This document shows, piece after piece, positions 1 through 10,689 of a DNA stretch of 64,000 nucleotides. Origin of the DNA: Symsagittifera roscoffensis (taxonomy: Eukaryota; Xenacoelomorpha; Acoela; Convolutidae); NCBI RefSeq assembly GCF_963678635.1, contig NC_087067.1:42248696-42312695 (forward strand), in the 5' to 3' direction. Under the pieces are notes generated by a model. That model made no database searches, had not been told where the DNA came from, and saw nothing but the letters and a program-made list of their open reading frames with translations. Numbering within the stretch: the stretch's first letter is position 1; the number at the start of each line of letters is the position of its first letter. Both the position numbers and the translations under genes were made by a program.

Positions 1-700
1 ACTAATAAGATTTGAGCAGTCATACTTGAAGGCAAGATTCGCAATCTTTGAGAGTCCTCTGACAGGAGCTAACTACAAGGTTGGGAATTTTAGATTTTTA
101 AAAAATAATCATATTAGTTTTCTGAAAATTTTTGAAAAAATCACAAAAAACGTCATATCTCGAAAACTACAAAGAATTGAGCAGTCATACTTGGAGGCAA
201 GATTCGAAATCTTTGAGAGTACTCTGACAGGATCTAATTAGAGGGCTAGGAATTTCAGATTTTTAAAAAACAAATAAGAATTTAAGTTTTCTGAAAATTT
301 TTGAAAAAATCACAAAAAACGTCATATCTCGAAAACTACAAGGATTTGAACAGTCATATTTGGAGACAAGATTCTCAATCTTTGAGAGTACTCTGACAGG
401 ACCTAACTACAGGGTTGGGAATTTTAGATTTTTAAAAAACAAATAAGAATTTAAGTTTTCTGAAAATTTTTGAAAAAATCACAAAAAACGTCATATCTCG
501 AAAACTACAAGGATTTGAACAGTCATATTTGGAGGCAAGGTTTGTAATCCCTTAGAGTACTCTGACAGCACCCAACTACAGGGTTGGGAACTTCAAGTTT
601 TGTAAATTATTTTATTTGAAATTTCTGAAAATTTTTGAAAAAATCTCAAAAATTGTCTTATCTCGTTAACTAAAATGATTCGGGCATTCAAAATTGGAGG
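1..700. repeat. Tandem satellite, about 169 bp period, four copies
   Basis: The phrase CAGTCATA starts near positions 17, 182, 351 and 520, giving spacings of 165, 169 and 169 bp. Each unit carries the same blocks in order: a segment around TTTGAGAGTACTCTGACAGG, a GGGTTGGGAATTT block, then a run of GAAAATTTTTGAAAAAATC and CGTCATATCTCGAAAACTAC. The last copy decays after about 640. The open frame across the first units is a by-product of the repeat, not a gene. The array runs off the left edge, so its true length is unknown. Confidence 0.9.
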
Positions 701-829
701 CCAAATTCGCAACCCCTAATTCGATATTGGGCTGCTTAATTTAAACTCGGTAAAATAACCACTAAAATCAAATTAGAAAATCGAAAAAAAAATTCTTAAC
801 CATTGCAATATACGATATAGCTTAAACAT

Positions 830-1195
830 GCAAAAATAATACGTTGAAAAAGCTTAAACATGGCGAAATAGTGAAGCCCGCATTTAAATACATTCTCAGT
901 TAACCTAGGAGTGAAATAATCTGCGTCGAAAACCACAAAAAGCGATACCTGCCAAAAGATTAACCAGTTTCTAAAAAACGGTGACATTTGCAAAATCAGC
1001 TTGTCAATTTGAGAAAACTGTATCAACAGGTAAAATTTTTATCCGCTGGGAAACCTGAAAAGTAAATGGCATTTTCAAAATTAGAAGTCGATAATGTTCT
1101 TCGTGACCCTCACCTTTTTGCTGTTCGATAGAGGGTTTTCTTTGCTTTTAACAAGAAACAAACTGAACTGAAAAGACATCGCGAAAGCCAAACCA
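830..1195 (-). repeat. Dispersed repeat family D, minus-strand copy
   Basis: Read on the minus strand, this has the same block order as copies near 39.1, 52.0, 59.3 and 60.2 kb: AGTTCAGTT, a run like TTGTTAAAAG, a segment ending GGTCACGAA, ATCGACTTCTA, then CCAGCGG and TTGATACAGTTTTCTCAAA. Identity by eye is moderate. No coding capacity is evident. Ends are approximate. Confidence 0.5.
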
Positions 1196-2675
1196 CAAAA
1201 AAACGACAAGCTTAAAATATATCTGTTGATGAGATATGCCTGTTGATGAGATATGCCTGGCGAAATGATTCAGTGATTTTGTTAAGCTAGTTGTTAACCT
1301 TAAAAAATAATCGGTTGCAATTTGATAACGTTTGCTAATCGGAAAAGTACCGATACATCTTTTGAAAATCTATGATAATTCTTGGTGGTGCACACACTAA
1401 AACAAAGTTCCTTCCCAAACTTTATAATCCTAGGGATGAAACTTGCTCACCAAAAAAGCTGTTCGGTATACTATTATAACAAGTTTACTAGCTCTCGTAA
1501 GTGAAGAGACTTGCGCTCTGTGTACGAAACAATTAAATTACATGCCGTTTTCATAAAGAGCACTTAAAAATCCGAAACTGAACCTTGAAAAACACTACTA
1601 AAAAAGATCACTGCTGCATTTGAATTTAGGGGTAGCTGCATTGAACACTGCACCATCCTGCATTGCTATCCTACAAATTCCACTTAATATTTGACAGAAA
1701 GCAATGACTTCCCTCTACAGAAGCGGATACATTGAAGGGATACCGGCCGGGTTGGTTTTTCCTAAACAGCCGGTCACTTAGGGTTCACGAAACGCTCTCA
1801 AAAAATTATTTCCAAAAAAAACCCCTTTCTTGATGTAATTTGCATTATCTTCAATAAAGGTTTCTGACTCAATGTTTTTCAAAAAGTGAGCGGATATGAG
1901 CGTAGACAACACAAGGATAGCCAGTTTGCAAACTGTGACGTTTTTTGTTCGTTGGGCTAATGAGCGGATGTGAACGAAAGTCTAGAAAAAATACATTCCA
2001 TAGTAAGGAACAATAAGCATATTTGACCACCGTTTTTATCAAAAAGTTCATCGAAAAACAAGAAATCAAAACATTTTTTCGTGGTTTTTCAGGATTTTTT
2101 TTGTCAATACGGCGCTGAATGAAGCTTAAAAACACTATTCGGCGCTTCAAGTACAAACAGTAAAACAGTTTTACGCCTTATTTCCTTATTGTCGGCTTTC
2201 TCTCTCGCTTTATTCGCTCAAAATTAGATCAGGAATTGGAAGCCCGTTTTTCTCAGAAAGGACTTTTTTTTTGAATTTTCTTAACAGGGTCACAATCACG
2301 ATTGCAAACGCTTTAGTGTGATACATCACTCGACCCCTTCGGACTAGTTTTATTGGTACCTAAATTTGCAAACCTAATTTGAAAACAAAAAACTAAAACA
2401 CCCGGAACAATAAAACTGTTGAGCGCAGAAGCTCAACATGGTAACTTAACTCAAAAAGTACTTTCATTGAAAAACGTAAAAATGGACTCTATCGTAACAC
2501 AAGCCCAGGTTGGGTAAAAAGAAAGCCTGGATTTAATCTGAACACAAGCTTGCACATTTGATGGTCAATGTCTGAGATGACTTTTTTCAAAGTTTTCAGG
2601 CACTCGGAATTTTTTTCACGTTGATTGTTACTCAGCACTTACAGCAAAGTAGTTTGCGTGTACATTTAAAGGACA
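1196..2675. other. Non-coding stretch downstream of the RING/ApoL-like gene
   Basis: I see no convincing gene here. A 17 bp direct duplication (CTGTTGATGAGATATGC) lies at 1223-1256. A minus-strand AATAAA at 2353-2348, about 320 bp beyond the stop codon of the gene to the right, is a possible polyadenylation signal. The short minus-strand frame at 1869-2156 has no recognisable domain. Confidence 0.4.
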
Positions 2676-3118
2676 TTACTGCTGTTTCTTAAAACTTATG
2701 AAATTGCTCATTGATTTTGACCTTATTTCATCTACTAGCTTCGATGGCGTTTTCGAGTGCACTTTTAATGTGTTGTGAACAAGCTGCACAATATCAATTG
2801 GAATCATTGCGGCCGAAAAGACAATTCCAACCCCAGCTAACGACGCCTTTGCAACTCCTGATCCTACCACCGCTACTGTTCTCACACCAGCGAGTGACGT
2901 CACTCCAATTTTGGCCACATTTGGCAGAACGCACGCGAAGCCTAATGCATTCAGGAAACTGAGATCCCATGCAGTTGCAATTGTGTGGTCTTGTTTCGCT
3001 CTGTTGGCCATCGTAAGCAGTTGCTCGGATAGAAAGTTGTCTAATTGAAGTCGCATGTTGATTCTCTTCAAATTTCTTTTCCGCGATATATATTCAACCA
3101 CATTAGTTGCCAAGGAAC
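2676..3118 (-). CDS. ApoL-like gene, exon 3 (C-terminal half)
   Basis: The acceptor is TTTGTTTGAAG at 3119 and the exon begins in phase 1, completing the glycine codon opened by exon 2. It encodes 146 residues plus TAA: an amphipathic helical stretch, a hydrophobic Gly/Ala/Val segment (VAVVGSGVAKASLAGVG), then IPIDIVQLVHNTLKVHSKTP and a short polar tail, as in invertebrate ApoL-like proteins. The frame stays open upstream to about 3167 and a donor-like GTAAGT occurs near 3142, so a small alternative exon cannot be excluded. Confidence 0.72.
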
Positions 3119-6100
3119 CTTCAAACAAAGATTTAAACTTACATCGATAATCCATGAATATCTTCAAGTTTCAGGCAAAAAGGAATTAACAAAAGCGTAT
3201 TCAGCACCTTGTAACTCATCAGTTGGATCAGAACACAGGAAAAAGTATCTGGCCCCAAATGAAATTGTAGATGCTTTTGGAATCATATAAATATTCGATA
3301 TTTTTACCATGCGAATCGTATCTTGAGATTATCATTTATTTTTACACTCCGCCTCCATTGCATGCATAATTTCCGTTTTCATATGTACGTCATCTAACAT
3401 TTTAGCTTCCCGTGTGATTAAGTTATGATGTCAGACATTTAAAAAACATACAGAGCCAAGCTTTCCACCACATGCGATACAATACAAACATCGCATGATA
3501 AAATTCACATAAACTGGAACGAAGAAAACCGCTATAAAATATGGAAAAAAAAGTCGGAAATACTAGATCCGTCATAATTTTTGACGAAATTTGTCCTGAA
3601 TGAAATTCATTTTGAGAAAACCATGTCAACTAAGACAATTGTACCTTAAATAAGAATCGCAACAAATATTTACGAAGCGGTCACAAAGCCGACAATACTT
3701 GAACAGAACCTGAATTGAGCTGAAAAAAATGTTTACATAAAAAAACATGAACTCAAAAAAAAACAAGCTTTCCTTCAAAACAACCACTTCAGAAAATTAT
3801 TCGCTCATATGATGAAAAGTGAGGGCACAAAGCCGATATAATACACAGAGGCGAAGCGGAGCTTCACAACACTTGCGTTGCATTACAGTCGCGTACAAAA
3901 AACATAGATTGCATTGGAAGAACGGCAAATAAGTTGACAGAAAATAATATGAAAAGCACAAATCCGAAAAAAATATTAACATTTTCCAATATACATATTG
4001 CGTAAAAATAAGTAGTTTCTAAAATGTACTGAACGGTAGTTTTATTTGAATTTTCAAGAAATTGAGCATGTCAGCCTGCACGTGACAGTTACTGTAGTAA
4101 CTGCACGAATAGCTTTCACGTGCTCAAAGCAGATGAGAAGAGTTGCTTACGGTCAAAACCTAGTTCCCGATTACAAGTCACTTGCTCTAGCAAGTGAAAT
4201 AAGCGAAGCCAATTGAGTAAAAAAAACAGATATGGAAAAAAAAGTTCAACACATCGGAGGTGACGAATTTACAGCCAACATAAGCCAATTTTCGAATACG
4301 ACGGAAATTTAAAATGCAGACATGCTCAAAATAAGCATTTTCAGTGACGAAAGTACAAAGTACAGATTGGACTAAATTTGGAGATTCTTCTTCTTCTTCT
4401 TAGGACGTTTGCAGGCATTGCTGCCTTTTATCCGCCATGGTTAAGTCGCGTACAACAGCTCTCCACTGTTTGCGGTTTTCAGCAGTTTCTTGACAAATCT
4501 CTATCCACGTATCCTCCCATTTCTTCTTTGGGCAACGATAGGGTTTTAGGAGCGGTTCCAGTTCTTTTGCGACTTGTCTCCTCCAGAAGTTTTCAAGCTT
4601 TCGGGAATCTATCAGGTGGCATGCAAAGGACGTGGCCAACCCATCTCAGGCGTCGTCTCTGGATTACTGTGGCTAGTGGCTCGGATGCTTGGTTTGTGTA
4701 AAATGGTCTGCACCGACGGTCGAAGCTCTTGAGTTTGCCGAGTTCGGTGTATGTCAGAGGCCATGATTCAATCGTACAAGAGGGTGCTCATTATGCAGGC
4801 GTCATATAGTCTTCGTTTGATTGCGTTTGGAATCTCTCTTGATGCCCAAATGTTCTGGAGGTTTTTCCAGACTCCAGTGGCTTTGCCGATACGACTACGA
4901 ACTTCGGGTTCAGTTCTGTTGTCAATGGTCATTGTGCTTCCTAAATAGCAGAAGCTTTGAACAACTTCAACTCGCTCGTTGTTATGGATCAGATTAATGT
5001 TGTCATTGGTGCTGATGGCTTTTGTCTTCTTCACGTTAATGACTAGGCCAGTTTTCGAGGTACTTTCTGATACACGGGTGAGCAGCTCTTGGGCTTTGTC
5101 TTTGTCATCTTCTGGTAGACAGATATCATCTGCGAAATCGAGGTCTGTAGCTGTCGCGTTGTCTAGTTCGAGGCCAAAGTTTTTATCGGCTAGTGCGTTT
5201 TTCATGATCCAGTCTATCACCATGATGAACAGTAGAGGCGATAACACGGAGCCCTGGCGGACACCTGAAGTGATCTGGAATTTGGATACGCAGCTAAAAT
5301 ACTACTTGGGTCGCCACTCCTAGAGCGAGAGCCTCGTTAGCCGCAAAGATTCTTGACGGAACCAGTACGTTGCCCGCGGGACACCGCGAGGAGGTGAGGT
5401 TCGATTTATTTGGAGATACCGTGAACGAAATTATTTACGGAAAAAAGTCTAGTACCAGGTCGCAAAACCGTTGCTTATCGCAAAGATAATAATGAAAATT
5501 TACCAATAGCGCCGCCGCCTCCAATTGTAGTTCCCCCTACGATAAGCGGAATTCCGAAACTGGCCCCGATTCCGGTTATACTGGCACCTAGTCCCAGTGT
5601 CACGGCCACTCCTCCAACGACACATGCCGTGAGACTTCCCACTTGGACCTTGGATCCAGTGAGTTCCACACTGTCGACCAGAGTGGCGATATCCTTCAGA
5701 ATCCGAATTGTAGTCCAGCGACAGTCGAGTGATGACGACAGATTTGCTTTGAAATTCGGTTTCCTCCTAAGCATGAAAAAATTTAATCGAAGGGGTTCTT
5801 CCATATCTTTGACAATTCATGCATAAGTGATATGAACTTAAGATATGTGCACATACATTATTCACATTAGGAACAAGGCCGAATTTAATTTTATCATATA
5901 TTCAAAAAAATCGAACACCGAACCCAATGCCATATGTCATGATTGAAATTCAGAAGTTTTCTGGACATATTTTGAAACAGAGCTAAACGCCAATAGATAA
6001 CTAATCAACTAAAGCAACCATAATGCAACTGAAGAACACAGAAACTTAAGCTCATTCCATTGCGTGAAACATCTACATAATTTGCTGGAGAATAGTTGGT

Positions 6101-9100
6101 AATACCCAATTATATTCAAACTATTGTCTTTAAACCGTTTTTGGATTGATTTTAAAACTTAAATTATATGACAGTTTGAAGGATTGTCGGTATTATCAAC
6201 TAATCCACTTAAGTTTACTTAATAGACCGCTGGTTTTGTTGCACTTCATGCGAAATCCAGCTAGTTTGAAAACAGAAACATCACATTAGTCAGTTCAACT
6301 TAACCATCAAGTCGTTGAAAAACCTCCTGTGACAGAAAAGGACTGATTTTAGTTCAAACTCAACTTTTCAGTTTATCCAATCAAATTACATCAAAATTAG
6401 ACTGCTTGAAGTTCTATATTTTCTCGCGATACTCTTCTCGTATATTAAATCAATTTTCAATGAACATCTTTTTTGGAACATTTCAGTCACGCAGATTTCA
6501 TGCATGGCAGATACAGTACGCAGTTTTTTTTAAAATCTTTACTTACTTTTTGTAATGTGGGAAGCGCAGCAGCTCTTGGTACAGTATAAAATCTATTTTG
6601 TTCAATTTCAAGTCCTGGATGGTGGGCAAATCAATCGGAAGTTTGTCTGCGGTCAATCTATCGAAAGGACATGTCACAATACCATGTCTAAAGCAAAAAC
6701 ACCACATGACAAATATAATAAACTTTTATTTTTTGCTTTTTCTCTTCTTTGCACATAAAGTCTAAGTTTGAATTCTAAATGGTCTGCTTCTACTCTCATC
6801 GTGTGTGCCTTCTAATCTTTTTTATATTACAGGGAAACTAAGAATTTTTTACCAAATTTCATCTCTTAAAGGGAGGAATTAAAATTAATTTGGACAGCTC
6901 TAGTCGCCTGTCCACGTTTTTCCCGAAATTTCGATCTAAACCCAATTTATTGGATATTTGCCATATCCAAATGCAATGACAATTACAGCATTTTGGACCC
7001 CCAGCTTTGAAGTGTTTGACTTTTCTTTTTAATATGCTGTGGAAACATTACCCTCTTACCCAAACCAGATACAGACTAACATTTCTACATCACGCAGAAA
7101 CATATCGCTATTAATTCATCCCTTTCTACAAAAAATCTCCCGAATGCCAAGCATCAACACACTTTTCGACGTTTTCACTACCAATTCTGCACTGTGGACC
7201 CTCAAATTATATGTCAGAGACGATTTTAATCAGAACATCCATCTGGTAAGCCATATGGTAAATCATCACTCTTGGAATCTGTTCCTGGCACTAATCCCTG
7301 GAGGCCTAGTCCGCTGGCTGAGCAAACATTCAAATTATAAATTATCTACATGTTTTCGTGAAAAACCAACCCGCTATAGAAAAAACAGTCCAATTGAGTA
7401 CCCCAGGGCTCGGTTTCATCGTACACCCTTTTAAAAATATATGTTCATGATGCCCATGACTTCCATCCTATTTCCTAAAGCTCTTGATATTGAGAAAGCG
7501 TCAATCACTCTCAACGGTGACCTGGACCACCTTTATGATTTGTTTACTTTTCGTAATTCAAGCCTCCTCTAAAGGATCGTAACTTTAAAACAGTGCCTAT
7601 TCTATTTTAGAACAATGAGACCCCCAAATGAAACAATTAGGCGTTAAATTTGACCCGACTCTTAGTTTTGCCACTTACTGCAAACAGTCCGCTGAAAAAC
7701 TGTCGCAGGATATAAGTCCTGAAGGCCTACGCCGGTTCAACTTAGGGTTATATAAAAGGAATCCTCCTCACTGCTTACGAAACCCTAAACAGACCCTTCT
7801 CGATTACACTGCACTGCCTGTTCCCTCGCCTTAAGAAACACTCAAAAAATCACCAGCATTTAACCCAAGTCAAGTTTTGTCCGTGCTATCACTGGCTTTA
7901 CACTCACGAGTATAATTGCCCAATTGCACAGTGAAGTAGCGTTTCTATGTAAAGTACCACTTTTTTAACTTCCCATTTTTAAATCTCCGCCTTCCGTTCC
8001 CAACAAACTTTTTTTACACTCACCTCACTCGCCCTCGTTAAAGAAGACCATCCAACAAAGAATATACTATCAAACCATTTTTCAATAATTTGGTCAACAA
8101 AAACCCTCTTCTACAGTTACTTAACTGAGAACAAAGTTCTACCTTTGTTTTTAACTACTTTAAACCCCCTCTAAAACTGAACAACACTACGCAGGTAACC
8201 AAGTTCATTTCCAAAACCTCTCACTGTAAAATTATCTGTATCTCTCCCACTAAAATTGCCTCTTCAGAATAATATCTTCCCAGGGATTACTCTGTATTCA
8301 CTCTTGATTCCGGTCTAGCTTCTAAACACCTACCTCTCCCGCCTAGACAGATCCGTTAACCTCTATCCCCAACTTGTTCCATTGCACCACCTGCCCATTG
8401 CCACTTGTTCAATTTGTCCCTTAACTCATCACTACTCAAAGTCGCAGACCTGTGACTTGTTCTAGTGGATGCCGTGAAGTTCCTTTACCTGGAAATCGAC
8501 TAGCCAAAACTGGGCTAACAAACAAACAAAAAACAAACCTTTGAATTATCCTCGACACTAATTAACAAGTAGCTTTGTCTTTCTTTTATTAACAAGACAA
8601 AAAGATCTAACATCGATAACAAAACTCGAACAAGAAAGGCTGACGAAAATTTCTGGGAAAGAACCAGTCAATTATTGAATACAATACAAAAAGGAAATAT
8701 CGACCTCGAGCACATTGACAAACCATACCTAACAAAATTATACTGAAATTACTTCTACAAAGATTATTCTGAAGTCAACTTTGTTCCTGGGCTTTTATAT
8801 GCAACTGTGAACATTGCAACCCGGTGCAGAATGTCAGCTCAGCCGCGAAGTGATGGGTGCAAACCCCTGTGTAAAGCACAGAAGCCTAAACTCTCTCTCT
8901 CTCTCTCTCTCTCTAATCAAGAAAAGGCAAGACAATAGTGGTGCTTATTGCAATATTTAATATTTGCTTTTTAATAGACAATGATTTAATATAGATCAGA
9001 AAAAATTGACATTTTATTTTTCTTATACCTTTGATAAATAACAAAGAGACATTCATGGCAAAAGAAATGTCCACAGGGAAGTCCTCTTATATCGTGTTCA

Positions 9101-9180
9101 TCGAAGCAAATGGGACACATTAGATCACCAGCCAGCTGATTGAATGAAGCATTTTTTGCTCGAGCATGCTTGTTGCCCAT
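2676..9180 (-). CDS. Predicted RING-finger / apolipoprotein-L-like protein, three exons
   Basis: Joining 9180-9029, 5766-5504 and 3118-2676 on the minus strand gives one open frame of 858 nt, 285 residues. Residues 22-44 match the first six ligands of a RING finger (C22, C25, C36, H38, C41, C44); the last Cys pair is not intact, only C66 being present. Residues 94-139 form a Gly-rich hydrophobic segment, and 197-265 a second one ending in an IPIDIVQLV block; this order resembles the apolipoprotein L family, membrane-inserting helical proteins. The start ATG at 9180 gives MGNKHA, a possible N-myristoylation signal. All splice sites are GT-AG and the phases (2, then 1) fit. The ApoL assignment of exons 2 and 3 is firmer than the join to exon 1, which may instead be a separate or broken RING gene. 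Confidence 0.6.
3420..3650 (-). repeat. Possible fragment of dispersed repeat D inside intron 2
   Basis: The minus strand contains a GTTTTCTCAAAATGA block followed by a CGTCAAAAATTATGA block, in the same order as the other D copies but weakly conserved. The 68-residue frame here has no domain. Confidence 0.3.
3651..4383. other. Intron 2 sequence with a small hairpin
   Basis: No coding signal. Positions 4179-4196 form a perfect 8 bp stem (CACTTGCT / AGCAAGTG) with a 2-base loop, preceded by CGATTACAAGT. A similar hairpin after CGATTACAA is at 62584-62597, so this may be the end of a dispersed repeat. Confidence 0.4.
4384..5305 (-). mobile_element. 5'-truncated RTE/craTrec-like non-LTR retrotransposon (RT C-terminal part)
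   Basis: Minus-strand frames encode the SGVRQGSVLSPLLF block near 5260, LDFADDICL (the catalytic YADD/FADD box, here FADD), then SFCYLGSTMT and RLYDACIMSTLLYD, all typical of the reverse transcriptase palm and thumb. After frame breaks near 4768-4640 a C-terminal segment ends in LTMADKRQQCLQTS, next to a (TTC)n/(GAA)n tail at 4385-4399 that marks the 3' end. The element lies in intron 2 of the ApoL-like gene in the same orientation as that gene. The endonuclease and N-terminal RT are missing, so it is a dead copy. Confidence 0.85.
5504..5766 (-). CDS. ApoL-like gene, exon 2
   Basis: The exon starts after the acceptor TTCATGCTTAG and ends at the donor GCTATTG|GTAAAT. It is 263 nt, phase 2 in and phase 1 out. 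It encodes a basic linker, a predicted helix (IRILKDIATLVDSVELTGSK) and the Gly-rich hydrophobic hairpin with ASITGIGASFGIPLIVGG. This helix-then-hairpin order is the best apolipoprotein L signature in the window. Confidence 0.7.
5767..7039. other. Intron 1 sequence, nothing recognised
   Basis: No frame on either strand shows a domain, and there is no clear repeat. The 67-residue plus-strand frame at 6555-6758 has no family features. The missing RING cysteines could in principle lie in an exon here, but I could not find one. Confidence 0.35.
7040..8545 (+). pseudogene. Decayed non-LTR retrotransposon, RT C-terminal region
   Basis: Three plus-strand frames together carry fragments of a Jockey/CR1-group reverse transcriptase C-terminus: LGVKFDPTLSFATYCKQ near 7640, a TRPLLDY-like block near 7790, and RAITGFTLTSIIAQLHSEV near 7885, the usual order in these elements. 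Stops and frameshifts are frequent. The fragment ends in an A-rich run with CAAACAAACAAAAAACAAACC near 8520-8545, a plausible 3' tail. It lies in intron 1 of the RING/ApoL model, antisense to it. The 131-residue frame at 7039-7434 is too diverged to assign. Confidence 0.6.
8546..8890. other. Unassigned sequence before the CT microsatellite
   Basis: No gene is seen. The last 70 bases resemble the end of an inserted element running into the dinucleotide repeat. Confidence 0.3.
8891..8914. repeat. (CT)12 microsatellite
   Basis: Twelve uninterrupted CT units directly follow GAAGCCTAAA. Confidence 0.97.
9029..9180 (-). CDS. RING-finger exon (exon 1 of the RING/ApoL-like model)
   Basis: The ATG at 9180 is the first in-frame ATG; the frame also runs 5 codons upstream to a GTG. 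Residues 22-44 contain CPICFDEH and LPCGHFFCHEC, six correctly spaced zinc ligands of a C3HC4 RING, the domain used by E3 ubiquitin ligases to recruit E2 enzymes. The donor is AG|GTATAAG at 9028, phase 2. Translation past the donor soon stops with no final Cys pair. The phase matches the ApoL exon 2 acceptor. Confidence 0.65.
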
Positions 9181-9279
9181 TCTCACTCCCTCCACGACGA
9201 ATTGTAGCAGTCAGTAGCCATGAAAGATCGACAGGCCAAAGTTTTTGGTAACATTAACCTCAAATGAGACGATCTGTAT

Positions 9280-9905
9280 TTTTTTTCCTGGTAATCAGAA
9301 GGTCAAAAGTATCATAGTAACCGAGGTTACAGTCAGGAGTCCCTTCATCACGTATTCCAGCCAAAATCCTTGGAATTTTCTAGATATGGAAGTGATAATG
9401 ATAAAAGAAGATGACAAGTGTTTAAGTCCTTTTTAAATTAAAATCGAAACGGGTTACGTTTCTTCAATAAGAACACGCAACTCGACACGAGAAAATATAA
9501 AATACAAGTGTTACAAATAAAAAATTTCGTCGAAAGTTATTTTGCGTCAGAGAAAAAATGAAAAAGCAAATTACATATAAAACCAAAATCTATAACTACG
9601 ACAATTGAAAAAACAGGTGTAAAACGTCAACCAGAAACGCTTGTGACCAACCTGTACATCCTCAGCAGTTAAATTCAAATTTTTTTTATGGGGGTCAATT
9701 AAAATGGGCCCTTCCGTCATGCGACGGTACGTGAAAGGGTTGGATAGGGCCGTACCAATGCTATATAAATATATCTGCAAAATTTTATAAATAAATCAAG
9801 TCGATATTAATGCATCAAGAGAATTGTCAATTAAAATCTACCCTCCTCGATATTAGCACAGATAGAATTGTCCATGTTGGATGTATTTTTAAGATTTTTG
9901 CACCC
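9280..9905 (-). mobile_element. RLE non-LTR element, 3' end fragment (minus strand)
   Basis: This is the reverse complement of the 3' end of the longer RLE copy: 9286-9500 matches 37757-37535, the block around 9700-9760 matches 37460-37520, and 9780-9900 matches 37085-37215, which includes the last codons of that ORF. Each copy has private insertions, about 165 bp here and about 265 bp there. The two copies are inverted relative to one another, about 27 kb apart. Confidence 0.8.
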
Positions 9906-10009
9906 CCTAAGGCAAAAATATGATCAATTTAATTCAAAATGATAGCAAATCTCAAGATGCAGGTGTAAGTCATGCAATTTTCGTTTAGTATCAAACGTAT
10001 TGACAGAAT

Positions 10010-10685
10010 GTTACACAGATGCGAAGTGGAGTTCCGTCATCCGACGGTCCAAGCCCTTCCGTCATGCGACGGTCTAAGCACAGGATGGATAGGGCCATAC
10101 CAACGCTAAATAAATACATAGGCAAATAAATTGAGTCTATTTTATAGAATTCTAAGAATTGTTAATTAAAATCTACCCTCCTAGATTATAGCACTGGAAT
10201 TGTCTACGTTGTATGTACTTTTAAGAGCAAAACTTATTTTCGTTCTTACAGAGTTTATTGTGTCGGAGTATGATTCGATCCAATTTTCGCTTAGTTTCTC
10301 TGCTAGTTTCTGGACGGTTTTTGTAGAGCCTGGTGCATTTCCTCCAATTTATTCAGAAGTTGCAGTGTTCCAAATCCAGAATTCTTAGTTGGTATTTTAA
10401 TGTTTTAACCCTCTCATGGGTGTTTGTGGGCTTCAGATATAGTTTTAGGACAGAATTTAGCAAGATGGTTGAAAATTAATTTATCGATTGTCATCTTCAG
10501 TAGTGGTTGTTTTTTTGTGAAAGCTTTCGCCTTCCAACGATTGAAATTTCGGCTCTATCTCATCATCATGGCTTGTTTTGTCCAGGATTTCATTAGGTCT
10601 TAGGTGAGTGAATACACACACCTTTGGGGTAATCTAGAGAGTGGGTCAGTGTAAGCGGTTGTCCACATGGGTATGTGTAGGAGCA
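10010..10685 (-). mobile_element. RLE non-LTR element, endonuclease/3' fragment (minus strand)
   Basis: On the minus strand, 10685-10210 follows the C-terminal coding part of the longer copy (36490-37060): the cysteine knuckle region, the segment encoding the IEPKFQSLEGE-like block, the TTTTEDD block and the LAEKLSEN-like block, with many stops. At 10210-10100 it continues into the same 3' end as the fragment at 9.3-9.9 kb. The short hairpin CCGTC-ATGC-GACGG near 10055 is also at 9715. The fragment ends abruptly where the 1.8 kb tandem units begin. Confidence 0.75.
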
Positions 10686-10689
10686 GCCC

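Noticed and set aside
26..241. 71-residue plus-strand frame
   Set aside because: It is open only because it lies in the tandem satellite; no start context, no domain.
1214..1256. Hammerhead-ribozyme-like CTGTTGATGAG...GAAA string
   Set aside because: The core CTGANGA and stem II do not fit; the GATGAG is duplicated by a 17 bp repeat.
5306..5503. GC-richer block next to the RTE copy, possibly rRNA or another gene
   Set aside because: No match to conserved rRNA segments I know; no open frame.
9571..9780. 69-residue minus-strand frame as an extra exon upstream of the RING exon
   Set aside because: It lies inside the RLE 3' fragment, which also occurs inverted at 37.5 kb.
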